In this document: piece by piece, positions 18,643-26,253 of the stretch | Position numbering within the stretch: the first letter of the stretch is position 1 | How the letters are laid out: each line of letters begins with the position of its first letter | Virus record (IMG/VR): IMGVR_UViG_3300027896_000019 | Location: 1-35,819 of that record | Reading direction: 5' to 3' (one strand) | DNA length: 35,819 bases | Source of the DNA: a virus | Program-made: the position numbers and the translations under genes | The notes under the pieces: generated by a model | Told to the model about the DNA's origin: nothing | The model's input: the letters and a program-made list of their open reading frames with translations, nothing else | The model's database searches: none

Positions 18643-19458
18643 TTATTCAAATAAATCTGCAAGTCCAGCCAACTGACTTCTAACAGTACTGCAAAGTTGA
18701 ACCACACCAAACAGCTTATTTCCCTTTAATGTTTCTGTTAATACTTCAATACCAGAATTTTTTTCAAATATAGTTTTATCTACTTGACGTTTATCACCAT
18801 CAAAAATAATAACTGTATTTTTACCACATCTGCTTATCAAAACTTCAATATGCTCTTTGGTTAAATTCTGACATTCTGAAACTAACAAAATACAATTGTC
18901 AAACGTCCTTCCTCTTATAAAACCTAAATGACATAATTCAATTTTATCTTGTAATAAAAATTGATTTAACGCCATTTCACCACCTAGAATATCTGCAATA
19001 GGCATTGCCCAAGGTTTTAACTTACTATTTTGGTCGCTAGGTAAATAACCAATAGGGTTACTGTCCTTAACTTCTACATTATTTCTAATATAAACTAATT
19101 TTCTATAATGATTTTTATTTATCGCTCCTAACGCCCAACATAATGCGATATAAGTTTTACCACTACCAAATTTACCAAAAACAGTTTTACATGATATTGC
19201 ATCATTATCCAATAAATCAAACCAACATTCTTGATAAATATTTAATGGCTTAATATCTGCATCAAAGCCAGAAGATATTTTTTTAGGTTTGACTTTATCA
19301 AATTTAGTTCCATTCCATCTAAGTTTATCTATTACATCACCTTCTGGGTTGAAAATTAATAGATACTGATTTTCTAATAACTCAATTTGATAATTGCCTT
19401 GATAAAATAATGCCAGATTTTCATCGTTTAAAGTGATTTCTTTTATACCATTGTACAT
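18643..19458 (-). CDS. PhoH-like P-loop ATPase
   Basis: 271 residues. The first 75 residues are a beta-rich extra domain, then the PhoH core: Walker A GKFGSGKT (95-102), the family segment GYLPSDQNSKLKPW (138-151), FIRGRTF (180-186), ILLVSECQNLT (190-200), VIIFDGDKRQVD (216-227) and sensor TVRSQLAGL. PhoH proteins are common in phages and are linked to RNA or phosphate-stress functions, without a settled role. The Walker B aspartate is replaced by Ser (S194-E195), an oddity. Ribosome site AGGAGTGATTGA. Confidence 0.85.
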   Translation of the reverse strand: MYNGIKEITLNDENLALFYQGNYQIELLENQYLLIFNPEGDVIDKLRWNGTKFDKVKPKKISSGFDADIKPLNIYQECWFDLLDNDAISCKTVFGKFGSGKTYIALCWALGAINKNHYRKLVYIRNNVEVKDSNPIGYLPSDQNSKLKPWAMPIADILGGEMALNQFLLQDKIELCHLGFIRGRTFDNCILLVSECQNLTKEHIEVLISRCGKNTVIIFDGDKRQVDKTIFEKNSGIEVLTETLKGNKLFGVVQLCSTVRSQLAGLADLFE

Positions 19459-19532
19459 TCAATCACTCCTAAGTAAATTATTTGCAAGTTCCTTACATAT
19501 AAGATTTTAAACTATACATAATTTTCATTTTT

Positions 19533-20666
19533 CTAATGAAATTCATTGAAGCACTTTCTACACCAACTACTGTATATCTTAATTGTATTTGTAAACATAA
19601 ACATACGATTGTTTTTAAGTTTAATTTCTCCACATTTTGAACATTTTTTATAAACACCCTTGCAAATATAAGTATAGTACCAATCATCATATAAGTCTTG
19701 ATATTTTTTGCAAATATTTTTTGAAATTCTCATTATTTTATTTTGAATATTAGAATATTGACATAATAAATTTTTTGCAATTTCATTGTAAGTATATCCT
19801 TGAAATAGCAAATTCAATATTTTATCATCATTAATTTTTAATGGAGTTTGTTTTAAAATATTTTTTAAGTCATATTTTAAACATCCTAAATCAGTCAACA
19901 GACTACCATTGCAATCTAACAATGCTGTAATATGTTTAGGATTTGTAAAGTCACATTTATCATAATCAATTTCTGTAGAATCCTTTAATGGTGCTTTAAA
20001 ATATATAGTTCCATTAATTTTGTCTTTGCTAATAATCTGGTCTGATTTTAATTCTTTTAATAATTTAACTAACTTTTTTTGACTTGTCTTGTTTAATTTA
20101 TTTGCTCTTAACATTTTGAGATTTTTACTAATTATTAATTTTAAATCTTCATATTCTCTAACAGGTTGAATGGTAGCAATATCATGCGAAGTAATTATTT
20201 GTTCAATAGGTTTTTTATAATTATAGCCATTATTTAATAAAAAACTTATTGAATTTGCATTTTCTAATTGTCCATAAGTCTTTTCCATTAATTCTTCAAT
20301 TGATAAATCTTTACCAAACTTATTTTCTAATTGTTGTCTAGTATAATAATTATATTCAGTCTTTTTAACCTTTTCAGCATCATCAGCAAATAGTATGTAG
20401 TTAGCCATAGATTCTAAAATTTTACATACATTATTGTCGCTACTTATGTAATCATTTTGATTTAAATTTACTTTAAATTTTTCATCAAAGTAAGTTTCAA
20501 AATATTGGTCAACATAATTATCATGTTCACCATTTTGAGTATAAAGTACTTTATTAGCGTTCTTAATTCTATCAGATTGACATAAGTTAAAGTCTAATTC
20601 ATTTAAAAATTCATATGCAGATTTGTTATTGATTTTACCTTTAAAATATTTTACTGGAAATGCCAT
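19533..20666 (-). CDS. HTH and zinc-ribbon regulator at head of the virion operon
   Basis: 377 residues. A long asparagine/lysine-rich helical N-terminal part of unknown fold is followed by a helix-turn-helix at about 290-325 (LLFQGYTYNEIAKNLLCQ) resembling sigma region 4/LuxR-type HTH. A C-terminal zinc ribbon follows (CSKCGEIKLKNNRMF to SSWCRKCFNEF). It is the first gene after a promoter and a hairpin-rich leader, and the virion genes follow in the same direction, so it may control late transcription. This is inferred from place and HTH only. DNA cleavage by an HNH relative is less likely because no HNH core was seen. Confidence 0.55.
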   Translation of the reverse strand: MAFPVKYFKGKINNKSAYEFLNELDFNLCQSDRIKNANKVLYTQNGEHDNYVDQYFETYFDEKFKVNLNQNDYISSDNNVCKILESMANYILFADDAEKVKKTEYNYYTRQQLENKFGKDLSIEELMEKTYGQLENANSISFLLNNGYNYKKPIEQIITSHDIATIQPVREYEDLKLIISKNLKMLRANKLNKTSQKKLVKLLKELKSDQIISKDKINGTIYFKAPLKDSTEIDYDKCDFTNPKHITALLDCNGSLLTDLGCLKYDLKNILKQTPLKINDDKILNLLFQGYTYNEIAKNLLCQYSNIQNKIMRISKNICKKYQDLYDDWYYTYICKGVYKKCSKCGEIKLKNNRMFMFTNTIKIYSSWCRKCFNEFH

Positions 20667-20695
20667 ATGTTGTCCTCTTTAATTATTTAGTTTTT

Positions 20696-20763
20696 GCTAG
20701 GGTGTGCAGGTTCACCCTAGCATGTAGTAAGTTTTGCAATGAGATTAGTCTGTAAGCTAATCT
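20696..20763 (-). promoter_or_regulatory. Two-hairpin 5' leader of the HTH/zinc-ribbon gene
   Basis: On the transcript, a 7-bp stem (AGATTAG/CTAATCT, 20742-20748 with 20757-20763) is followed by a 9-bp stem (GCTAGGGTG/CACCCTAGC, 20696-20704 with 20713-20721, 8-base loop). The second lies 30 bases before the start codon and is followed by A residues, so it is not a terminator. It may protect the RNA or bind a protein. Confidence 0.5.
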
Positions 20764-20764
20764 T

Positions 20765-20793
20765 ATGTTAACACAGTATTTTAATATTGTCAA
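20765..20793 (-). promoter_or_regulatory. Promoter of the virion operon
   Basis: TTGACA (20793-20788), 17-base spacer, TAACAT (20770-20765). It lies between the rep stop and the HTH/zinc-ribbon gene and is the only good promoter found before the structural genes. The -10 is imperfect (TAACAT), which fits a regulated promoter. Confidence 0.6.
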
Positions 20794-20821
20794 CATATAA
20801 TTTACAAAAATGTATGTATTT

Positions 20822-21619
20822 CTACAAAATTTTATATAAACTATCAAAATAACTTTTATCATAACTTCTTTGATTATATTGTTTATACATTGGTGTAGAT
20901 GTATTGGATTTTTTATATTGTTTTGGTTTTTCCTCGATTGGTTTTTCGCTTGATTTAATTATATTTTTTTTGATAATAAATTTGATTGCAGTAACTTTCC
21001 TACCAGTTTTTATTTCTTCAAACTCAAAAGAAATATCTGTCTTTTTTGCAAGTTCTTTTTGTGAAATTAAAATAACTTTTTGTTTAAAATTGCTATACAA
21101 ATCATATTTTTTTTCTAAAATATCTTGTAGATAATCTACAGTGTAAATAACATCTGCTTTTGTTTTAAATTCATTAGCCTTTAAAATTTCATATATTCTA
21201 ATAGCATATTTTGATTTAAGAGATAAAATATTTTTTAGATTATATTGTGTATACATTTCTTTCAATCCTAAAAAAAATGGTTTAGTACTAGACCTTAATT
21301 GTAATTCAAATCTTTTTGTTTTGAAATTATATGGTGCTTCTTTTAACCAATGGTATGGTTTCATTTGTATATCATCTGTAATTATAAATGATTTAGCATG
21401 TAGCTTCATAACAATATCAATTATCATTTTATAATTGGAATTACTAATTTGTAATAAGTTTGCTATTTCACTTATTGTAAAATAATAAATTTTAAAATCA
21501 TCATCCTCGGCTTTAACTAATGATGCCAAGGTTAAAATAATTTTTTGTTCAAATTCTGTCAATGAATATTTGGCTGTTACAAGTGAATTTGCTTTTCTCA
21601 CTAACAAATCTTTATTCAC
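20822..21619 (-). CDS. Rep_3-family plasmid replication initiator
   Basis: 265 residues, GTG start 7 bases after AAAGGAG. Opens with the Rep_3 signature region (KANSLVTAKYSLTEFEQKII), followed by the first winged helix (ISEIANLLQISNSNYKMI), the linker and second winged helix (LKNILSLKSKYAIRIYEIL, then the DILEKKYDLYSNFKQKVI segment typical of RepA/RepE). Binds iterons to open the origin, and dimers usually repress their own promoter. Six iterons lie immediately upstream and overlap its promoter, completing the expected replicon. The C-terminal 40 residues are polar and probably disordered. Confidence 0.9.
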   Translation of the reverse strand: MNKDLLVRKANSLVTAKYSLTEFEQKIILTLASLVKAEDDDFKIYYFTISEIANLLQISNSNYKMIIDIVMKLHAKSFIITDDIQMKPYHWLKEAPYNFKTKRFELQLRSSTKPFFLGLKEMYTQYNLKNILSLKSKYAIRIYEILKANEFKTKADVIYTVDYLQDILEKKYDLYSNFKQKVILISQKELAKKTDISFEFEEIKTGRKVTAIKFIIKKNIIKSSEKPIEEKPKQYKKSNTSTPMYKQYNQRSYDKSYFDSLYKIL

Positions 21620-21655
21620 GTTAAATCTCCTTTGTAATTTGTCATGATAAATCTT

Positions 21656-21684
21656 ATTTTATGTATTAGATATTACCTTGTCAA
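21656..21684 (-). promoter_or_regulatory. rep promoter overlapping iteron 1
   Basis: TTGACA (21684-21679) and TAAAAT (21661-21656) with 17-base spacing. The last four bases of the -35 region are the start of iteron 1 (21681-21700), so Rep bound to the iteron would block RNA polymerase. Confidence 0.75.
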
Positions 21685-21889
21685 TGTAAAAGTAATAGTT
21701 TCAATGTAAAAGTAATAATAACTCAATGTAAACGGAATAGTTCCTCAATGTAAAAGTAATATTATTCAATGTAAACGTAATATTTAAAATTTGAAACCCT
21801 TACTACTGTATGTCTGGACAACCTCCTGAAATTAGAAGTATTAAAGAAATAAGGAAAGAACGAATTGTTTCAATGTAAAAGTAATAGTT
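21681..21889. repeat. Iteron array: five tandem and one separate copy
   Basis: Consensus TCAATGTAAAAGTAATAGTT. Copies start at 21681, 21701, 21723, 21745, 21766 and 21870. The first five are spaced 20, 22, 22 and 21 bases, about two helical turns, and the sixth lies 104 bases further, about ten turns. Copies 3 and 5 carry CGG or CGT in place of AGT. Direct orientation and placement before a Rep_3 gene identify Rep-binding iterons. Confidence 0.9.
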
Positions 21890-22070
21890 AGCATTATAAA
21901 TAACCCTACACAACATTCATATGTAAGGATTCAATGTTCACAAACATAGTAATATTTCACTCCTTTTTTGTAATAGTTCATATATCACAATCCTGTAAAT
22001 AGAGAAAAACACTAACCCGATATTCTTTGTTAGTATCTTGAAATATGACAGCAAAAATCACCACATTAAC

Positions 22071-22105
22071 AAAACGCTCAAATTTTAGTTTTGAGCGTTT
22101 TTTAT
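22071..22105 (-). terminator. Terminator after the RecD2 gene (symmetrical)
   Basis: 12-bp stem AAAACGCTCAAA/TTTGAGCGTTTT (22071-22082 with 22090-22101), 7-base loop. T-rich tails occur in both directions (GCGTTTTGTT on minus, GCGTTTTTTATG on plus), so it can work both ways. It ends the early transcript before the origin. Confidence 0.8.
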
Positions 22106-22185
22106 GTTAGGTAATATGATTAGACCTTTTTATCGTTTAAACACGAAATAAGTACAATTTTGGAGCAAATTAGGGTATGTCTGAA

Positions 22186-24450
22186 CTATTTCTTCAACAA
22201 AACTTTCATTATGCCTGATAAGAATGTTTTTTTGACAGCAACACTATTATTCGCCAATGCCATATTACACGCTTTCTGTTGAATCACCATATATATTGTC
22301 TCGGACGCTCTGGTAATCATCGTGTATAGCAAATTTCGTTTAAGATTCATGTAATGGCTCATATCCATGCAACCTATCACAACATTGGCTTGTGAGCCTT
22401 GTGAACTGTGACAAGTTATCGCATACGCTAAATCAACATAGGCTAATTTTTTTGTAGAATATTTAATAATTTTATCACCATAATCAACATACATAGTTTG
22501 GGTGTCATTGTATATATGCTTAATTACTCCAAAATCACCGTTAAAAACTCCTAATTTATCTTCAATGGGTTCTAGCATATCATCATACCAAATCGCCCTA
22601 TAATCGTTTTTAGTGTGCCTTACCTTATCACCCAATCTAAACTTACACCGCTTAGTTTCAAATTCTGGTTTACAATCATCAGGAGGATTGGCTATTTGTT
22701 GTAAACAGTTATTTAAATATTGAACACCAGAATATCCCTTTTTCATAGGACTAATCACCAGAATATCTTCTAAGCTTGTATTCTCTATGCATTTTTTATA
22801 AAGCTTTAAAATTTTATCACAACAATCTTCCTTTGTGCTAAACCATGCTTTAAAGTCTTTATTCACTCCAATTTCTAAAGTTTCATCTTTGGATGAATAA
22901 AATTTCTCACCACTTCTCACTTGTGTAGCAACTGACAATATGCCAGAATCTAACGCTTGTCTAAATACAGTTTCAAGTTTAACAACAGGCAACATTTCAC
23001 TTGTTATTAAGTCTTGTAATATATTTCCAACACTGATTGATTCTAACTGTGCAGGGTCACCAACAATGACCACCTTACATCCATCAGGAATAGCAAATAA
23101 TAAGTGTCTAAACAGGAATATATCTATCATGGATGCTTCGTCAATCACAATTATATCCATTTCTTTTTGATTATCTTTTTTATAAAAAAATCCCATTGGA
23201 GTAGTAATTAAGGCTCTGTGAATTGTCATAGCGTTTCTACCAGTAGATTTAGCCAAAACTTTTGAAGCTTTAGCAGTAGGTGAAACAAGTAGTATATTTT
23301 GTGTAACATTCTCTAGCATTTTCAAACAACCATTCAACAATGTTGTCTTACCAGTTCCAGCATACCCAGTTAGTATGACTACATTATTGCTATTAACTCT
23401 ATAAAACAACTCCTTCTGTTCATCTGTATACTGAATATTTAACAGGGTTTCAAGGTGTTGGATTTCTTTTTGAATAGCATCATTTCTGTAAGGAGGTAAT
23501 GATACAACAGAGGATAAACGCTGTAATTCTAATGCAATATCAACCTCACAATTGTAAATATGAATCATGGATAACATATTATCCTTAACATAAAAAATCT
23601 CATTTTGTATAATATCATCAAAATCAGGAATGTAAGTATCTAATACTCTTTCAGCAGTTTCTTTAATTTCATACTTATCTGCCCATGTATTACCTAAGTT
23701 TTGTGACAATTCTAACGCATAGATTATTCCTGCAAATTTTCTTTGACTACAATTTGGTTCAAGTCCTATACTTGTGGCTATTTCATCAGCAGTTTTAAAT
23801 CCTATGCCTTTAATATCTCTATATAACACATAAGGGTCATTCATAACAGTTTTAATGGCTACCTCTGGAGATTTATATTGTTTTACAAGCTTTTTAATAA
23901 TACTGAATGATATTCCAAACTTACTTAATCCTGTTAACGCCTTAGCATAATTAATAAACTCTTTAGCCTTAATAATTAGATTATCATATTGCTTTTGTTG
24001 CATACCCTTAATTTTACTTTTAACAAAAGTTCCATCTAACAAAGACGAAATGGGTTTTGGATATACATCAGTTATCTTTTTAAACATTGAAGGTGATACA
24101 AGTTCTTCTAACAATGACCATTCATCATCTTTGGTAATCTCAACAGTGTGCAAAGCAACAAGCGTATAGTTGTCACCATAAGTTTTATGATAGCCTTTAG
24201 TAGCAGTAATTTTATACTCTTTACCTATCACTAATTCTGGCATAGTTCCTACAACTGTGATTTTTTCTAGCTTATATTTAACTTCATCAAAAATATCAGT
24301 ATTTTTTCTTGATTTTATATCATAGTCTTTACCCATGTTATAGCACATATAGATACCATAACTGGATTCATCTGAATAAAATCTTTTAGCATAAGGTTTG
24401 ATAGTTATATCAAAAACATCAGTATTCTTTAACTCTAGCCTTACAGACAT
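22186..24450 (-). CDS. recD2: RecD2-type DNA helicase (SF1B)
   Basis: 754 residues from the ATG at 24450, which has GGAGG 8 bases upstream; the upstream ATG at 24465 has no ribosome site. N-terminal OB-like and helix-hairpin-helix part (YRDIKGIGFKTADEIATSIG, about 210-229), then motif I GYAGTGKTT (362-370), motif II IVIDEASM, motif III VGDPAQLESI, motif IV-V region VFRQALDSGI, an SH3-like insertion with GDKVRHTKNDY, and motif VI ITRASETIY after CHSSQGSQ. RecD2 is a 5'-3' helicase without RecBC partners. Here it probably serves replication or recombination of the phage-plasmid. Length and motifs are complete. Confidence 0.92.
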   Translation of the reverse strand: MSVRLELKNTDVFDITIKPYAKRFYSDESSYGIYMCYNMGKDYDIKSRKNTDIFDEVKYKLEKITVVGTMPELVIGKEYKITATKGYHKTYGDNYTLVALHTVEITKDDEWSLLEELVSPSMFKKITDVYPKPISSLLDGTFVKSKIKGMQQKQYDNLIIKAKEFINYAKALTGLSKFGISFSIIKKLVKQYKSPEVAIKTVMNDPYVLYRDIKGIGFKTADEIATSIGLEPNCSQRKFAGIIYALELSQNLGNTWADKYEIKETAERVLDTYIPDFDDIIQNEIFYVKDNMLSMIHIYNCEVDIALELQRLSSVVSLPPYRNDAIQKEIQHLETLLNIQYTDEQKELFYRVNSNNVVILTGYAGTGKTTLLNGCLKMLENVTQNILLVSPTAKASKVLAKSTGRNAMTIHRALITTPMGFFYKKDNQKEMDIIVIDEASMIDIFLFRHLLFAIPDGCKVVIVGDPAQLESISVGNILQDLITSEMLPVVKLETVFRQALDSGILSVATQVRSGEKFYSSKDETLEIGVNKDFKAWFSTKEDCCDKILKLYKKCIENTSLEDILVISPMKKGYSGVQYLNNCLQQIANPPDDCKPEFETKRCKFRLGDKVRHTKNDYRAIWYDDMLEPIEDKLGVFNGDFGVIKHIYNDTQTMYVDYGDKIIKYSTKKLAYVDLAYAITCHSSQGSQANVVIGCMDMSHYMNLKRNLLYTMITRASETIYMVIQQKACNMALANNSVAVKKTFLSGIMKVLLKK

Positions 24451-24506
24451 AAGGTATTCCTCCATTTTTTATTCATTATTTTGTATTCTACAATGTACAA
24501 ATTACA

Positions 24507-24644
24507 TTTCTAAAAGGTTATAAATATGCCTATCCTAGCAAGAAGTAAGTCTAAGGGTTAAATTTAGTCTCTTCCTTATAATAACGCACGCGCACGCATG
24601 TATATATCTTACAAAGAATAGGCATATTTATAACCTTTTAGAAA
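24507..24644. repeat. 27-bp perfect inverted repeat around an 84-bp spacer
   Basis: The arms are 24507-24533 and 24618-24644 and match base for base as reverse complements (TTTCTAAAAGGTTATAAATA and the rest). The right arm touches the stop of the winged-helix gene; the left arm ends 57 bases before recD2. The spacer has an unusual GC-rich alternating purine-pyrimidine tract (GCACGCGCACGCATG, about 24586-24600). No target duplication flanks the arms. No ribosome site is hidden in it. It could be an origin element, a protein site or a strong RNA stem. Confidence 0.9.
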
Positions 24645-24645
24645 A

Positions 24646-25371
24646 TCAATTTTCAATTGCAGTATAAATATTAGCTTTCTTATTTTTCCCTGATACGTCA
24701 TACTTAGCATGAATCGTAAATAAAAAACCAAACTCTTCCAGAGTTCGTATAATATTTCTAATCTCTCTATCTGATATATGTAAGTTATTAGACATTTCAA
24801 CATAACTCATACATAAATCCTTATTCTGTTTAATGTATAAATAAACTAATAATCCTAAATATTTCAACTTTTGATTTTTTAAAATTGATTCAATAGTTTT
24901 GATTAATATCCTTGTTGTATTGTAAGTATTAAAAAAAGTTCCTGTTAAATCATTATCTTCTTCATCTGCAATATTCCTATAAAAACCCTTTACTGGATAT
25001 TTGATTGAAAATTTCTTAGGAAAATTTATAACCTTTTCTTCCTCATACATCATCAACTCTGTTGATTTTTTGTTAAATAATACCATATGATTCTCTGTTC
25101 GAGTATATCCTGATAAATCCAATAAACCATTTTTCTTAATAATATAATCTACCGCTTTATTATCTCTGTTATAGCCTATAAACTCCTTTATATCCTGTTG
25201 ACTAACCAATTCAATACGATAGTATTCTGAGTAATATAAAAAGCTCACAAACGTATAATATGCAATGGTAAATGCATAGTGTGTTGTTGATTTATATTTA
25301 ATACGACCTAAATCATCAAAAATTTCATTTGGAATAAATATATAGCTGTCCTTTTTAAAGTTTAATTCCAT
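24646..25371 (-). CDS. Two-winged-helix protein, possible replication or regulatory factor
   Basis: 241 residues. An aromatic N-terminal domain (YKSTTHYAFTIAYYTFVSF) leads into a first helix-turn-helix (VSQQDIKEFIGYNRDNKAV). A second one stands at the C-terminus (SYVEMSNNLHISDREIRNII, then RTLEEFGFLFTI). The layout recalls plasmid replication or DnaD-like helper proteins but no family signature was recognised. Ribosome site AGGGGATAGCAG. It precedes recD2 and is followed directly by the long inverted repeat, which may be its binding site (inference). Confidence 0.5.
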   Translation of the reverse strand: MELNFKKDSYIFIPNEIFDDLGRIKYKSTTHYAFTIAYYTFVSFLYYSEYYRIELVSQQDIKEFIGYNRDNKAVDYIIKKNGLLDLSGYTRTENHMVLFNKKSTELMMYEEEKVINFPKKFSIKYPVKGFYRNIADEEDNDLTGTFFNTYNTTRILIKTIESILKNQKLKYLGLLVYLYIKQNKDLCMSYVEMSNNLHISDREIRNIIRTLEEFGFLFTIHAKYDVSGKNKKANIYTAIEN

Positions 25372-25387
25372 CTGCTATCCCCTACTG

Positions 25388-25501
25388 CTAATACTGTTGA
25401 AATAATAATATTGCTTTCGCCATAATATATATAAACACAACAAATACGACAAATACAATGAAATAAGCATAAAAAATTGAATTTATTTTAAACTCTTTCA
25501 A
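25388..25501 (-). CDS. 37-residue membrane peptide (short gene, TTG start)
   Basis: Starts with TTG inside the end of the preceding gene, 7 bases after GAGGTG. Translation is a short basic start (KEFKINS), one hydrophobic segment of about 22 residues (FYAYFIVFVVFVVFIYIMAK), and a polar end. Coupled to the upstream gene by a 14-base overlap. Plausible single-pass peptide; the TTG start and small size keep the confidence moderate. Confidence 0.45.
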   Translation of the reverse strand: MKEFKINSIFYAYFIVFVVFVVFIYIMAKAILLFQQY

Positions 25502-25715
25502 ATCTAGCACCTCTATTTCCACATTCAAGTATTTTACTTATTGCTGAATCTAACCATACACTTTCAGAAAATATAATAAACTGTTCAAGTAACTGTTGAT
25601 ACTCATTTGACTCTGTTATACTGATGTTATAGTCAAATGTTTGACTATTTATTAATTTCATAATTGCAATTGCTTTCAATTGATTAACTGTGTATGAATT
25701 TTTATTATCAGACAT
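25488..25715 (-). CDS. Small helical protein, unknown
   Basis: 75 residues, helical (VNQLKAIAIMKLINSQTF; YQQLLEQFIIFSESVWLDSA), no cysteine cluster, no membrane segment. Strong AAAGGAGACATTTAA ribosome site. Lies between the inverted repeat at 25753-25823 and the winged-helix gene. Not recognised; it might be a regulator partner. Confidence 0.6.
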   Translation of the reverse strand: MSDNKNSYTVNQLKAIAIMKLINSQTFDYNISITESNEYQQLLEQFIIFSESVWLDSAISKILECGNRGARFERV

Positions 25716-25752
25716 TTAAATGTCTCCTTTGTATGTTATTATCGTCAAAATT

Positions 25753-25823
25753 ATACCTAGAATCAATTTAAATACTTTAAATGTCAAATTATATTGCCAA
25801 TATTTAAAATGGATTCTAGGTAT
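25753..25823. repeat. 12-bp inverted repeat between LuxR-type gene and next gene
   Basis: ATACCTAGAATC (25753-25764) and GATTCTAGGTAT (25812-25823) are perfect reverse complements around a 47-base AT-rich spacer. A TATAAT word lies at the lower arm. It sits just after a LuxR-type HTH gene and about 40 bases before the next start, so it may be an operator pair or a weak terminator. Confidence 0.6.
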
Positions 25824-25853
25824 GTTTTTGGAGCAAATAGAGCTATATGATAT

Positions 25854-26093
25854 TTATTCAATATATCCTAAATATTTAGCCAATAAATTCATGATATTTT
25901 TAGATTCAGATTTCTGTAATGCATTATGCATATAAACTCTTACTGTTCTAGGCTTTAGTCCTAATATTACTCTAATTTCTGCATAGGTATGTCCATCAGC
26001 TAACATGTTGAGTATTTGTATCTCTCTTGAAGTTAATTCAAACTTATTAACTGGAACATAATTAACTTTAATTGTTATATCTGTTGTAAGCAT
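25854..26093 (-). CDS. LuxR/GerE-type HTH regulator
   Basis: 79 residues from the ATG at 26093, 8 bases after GGAGG; upstream ATG codons are too close to the ribosome site. Nearly the whole protein is a GerE HTH: LTSREIQILNMLADGHTYAE followed by IRVILGLKPRTVRVYMHNAL. There is no receiver or ligand domain, as in short GerE-like regulators. The start overlaps the stop of the upstream 48-residue gene in a TAATG. Probably binds DNA near its own operon, perhaps the dyad at 25753-25823 (inference). Confidence 0.8.
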   Translation of the reverse strand: MLTTDITIKVNYVPVNKFELTSREIQILNMLADGHTYAEIRVILGLKPRTVRVYMHNALQKSESKNIMNLLAKYLGYIE

Positions 26094-26239
26094 TACCATA
26101 ACCTCCAAACATACCATTTTGTTCGTATAACACTTTCTAGTCTATCAATTTTTCTATTGTATATTGTGAACAAGTGTTCTGTTTTCCTTATTACCTTATG
26201 AATTCCAAATAAATTTCTTTTTAAAATTAAAATATGCAT
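26093..26239 (-). CDS. 48-residue basic protein (short gene)
   Basis: MHILILKRNLFGIHKVIRKT and on to KWYVWRLW: very basic (many Lys and Arg) and aromatic at the end. Start follows GGAGATGATAAT and the stop overlaps the LuxR-type start by one base (TAATG), so it is translationally coupled. No motif recognised. A nucleic-acid or membrane-surface role is possible. Confidence 0.6.
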   Translation of the reverse strand: MHILILKRNLFGIHKVIRKTEHLFTIYNRKIDRLESVIRTKWYVWRLW

Positions 26240-26253
26240 ATTATCATCTCCAA

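Larger units (their letters stand above)
21620..22070. other. Probable plasmid-type replication origin region
   Basis: About 450 bases without a gene, between rep and the RecD2 terminator. Contents are the rep promoter, six iterons, an AT-rich stretch at 21786-21869, a partial iteron-like word (TCAATGTTCA) at 21931 and a weak hairpin (ACTAAC/GTTAGT, 22011-22034). No consensus DnaA box was found by eye. Confidence 0.7.

Noticed and set aside
21681-21889. Iterons as a CRISPR array
   Set aside because: The copies are about 20 bases and nearly abut (20-22 base steps), leaving no spacers. No cas genes are present, and a Rep_3 gene follows.
21620-22070. DnaA boxes in the origin region
   Set aside because: No TTATNCACA-type word was found by eye on either strand, so none is claimed.
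24507-24644. The 27-bp inverted repeat as an ordinary terminator
   Set aside because: The loop is 84 bases and no T-run follows on the minus strand; it was kept as an unexplained repeat instead.
24507-24644. The same repeat as an insertion sequence end pair
   Set aside because: There is no transposase between the arms and no flanking direct duplication was seen; a non-autonomous element cannot be excluded but is not supported.
24609-24803. 64-residue minus-strand frame inside the winged-helix gene
   Set aside because: Alternative frame of a supported gene running into the inverted repeat; no ribosome site.
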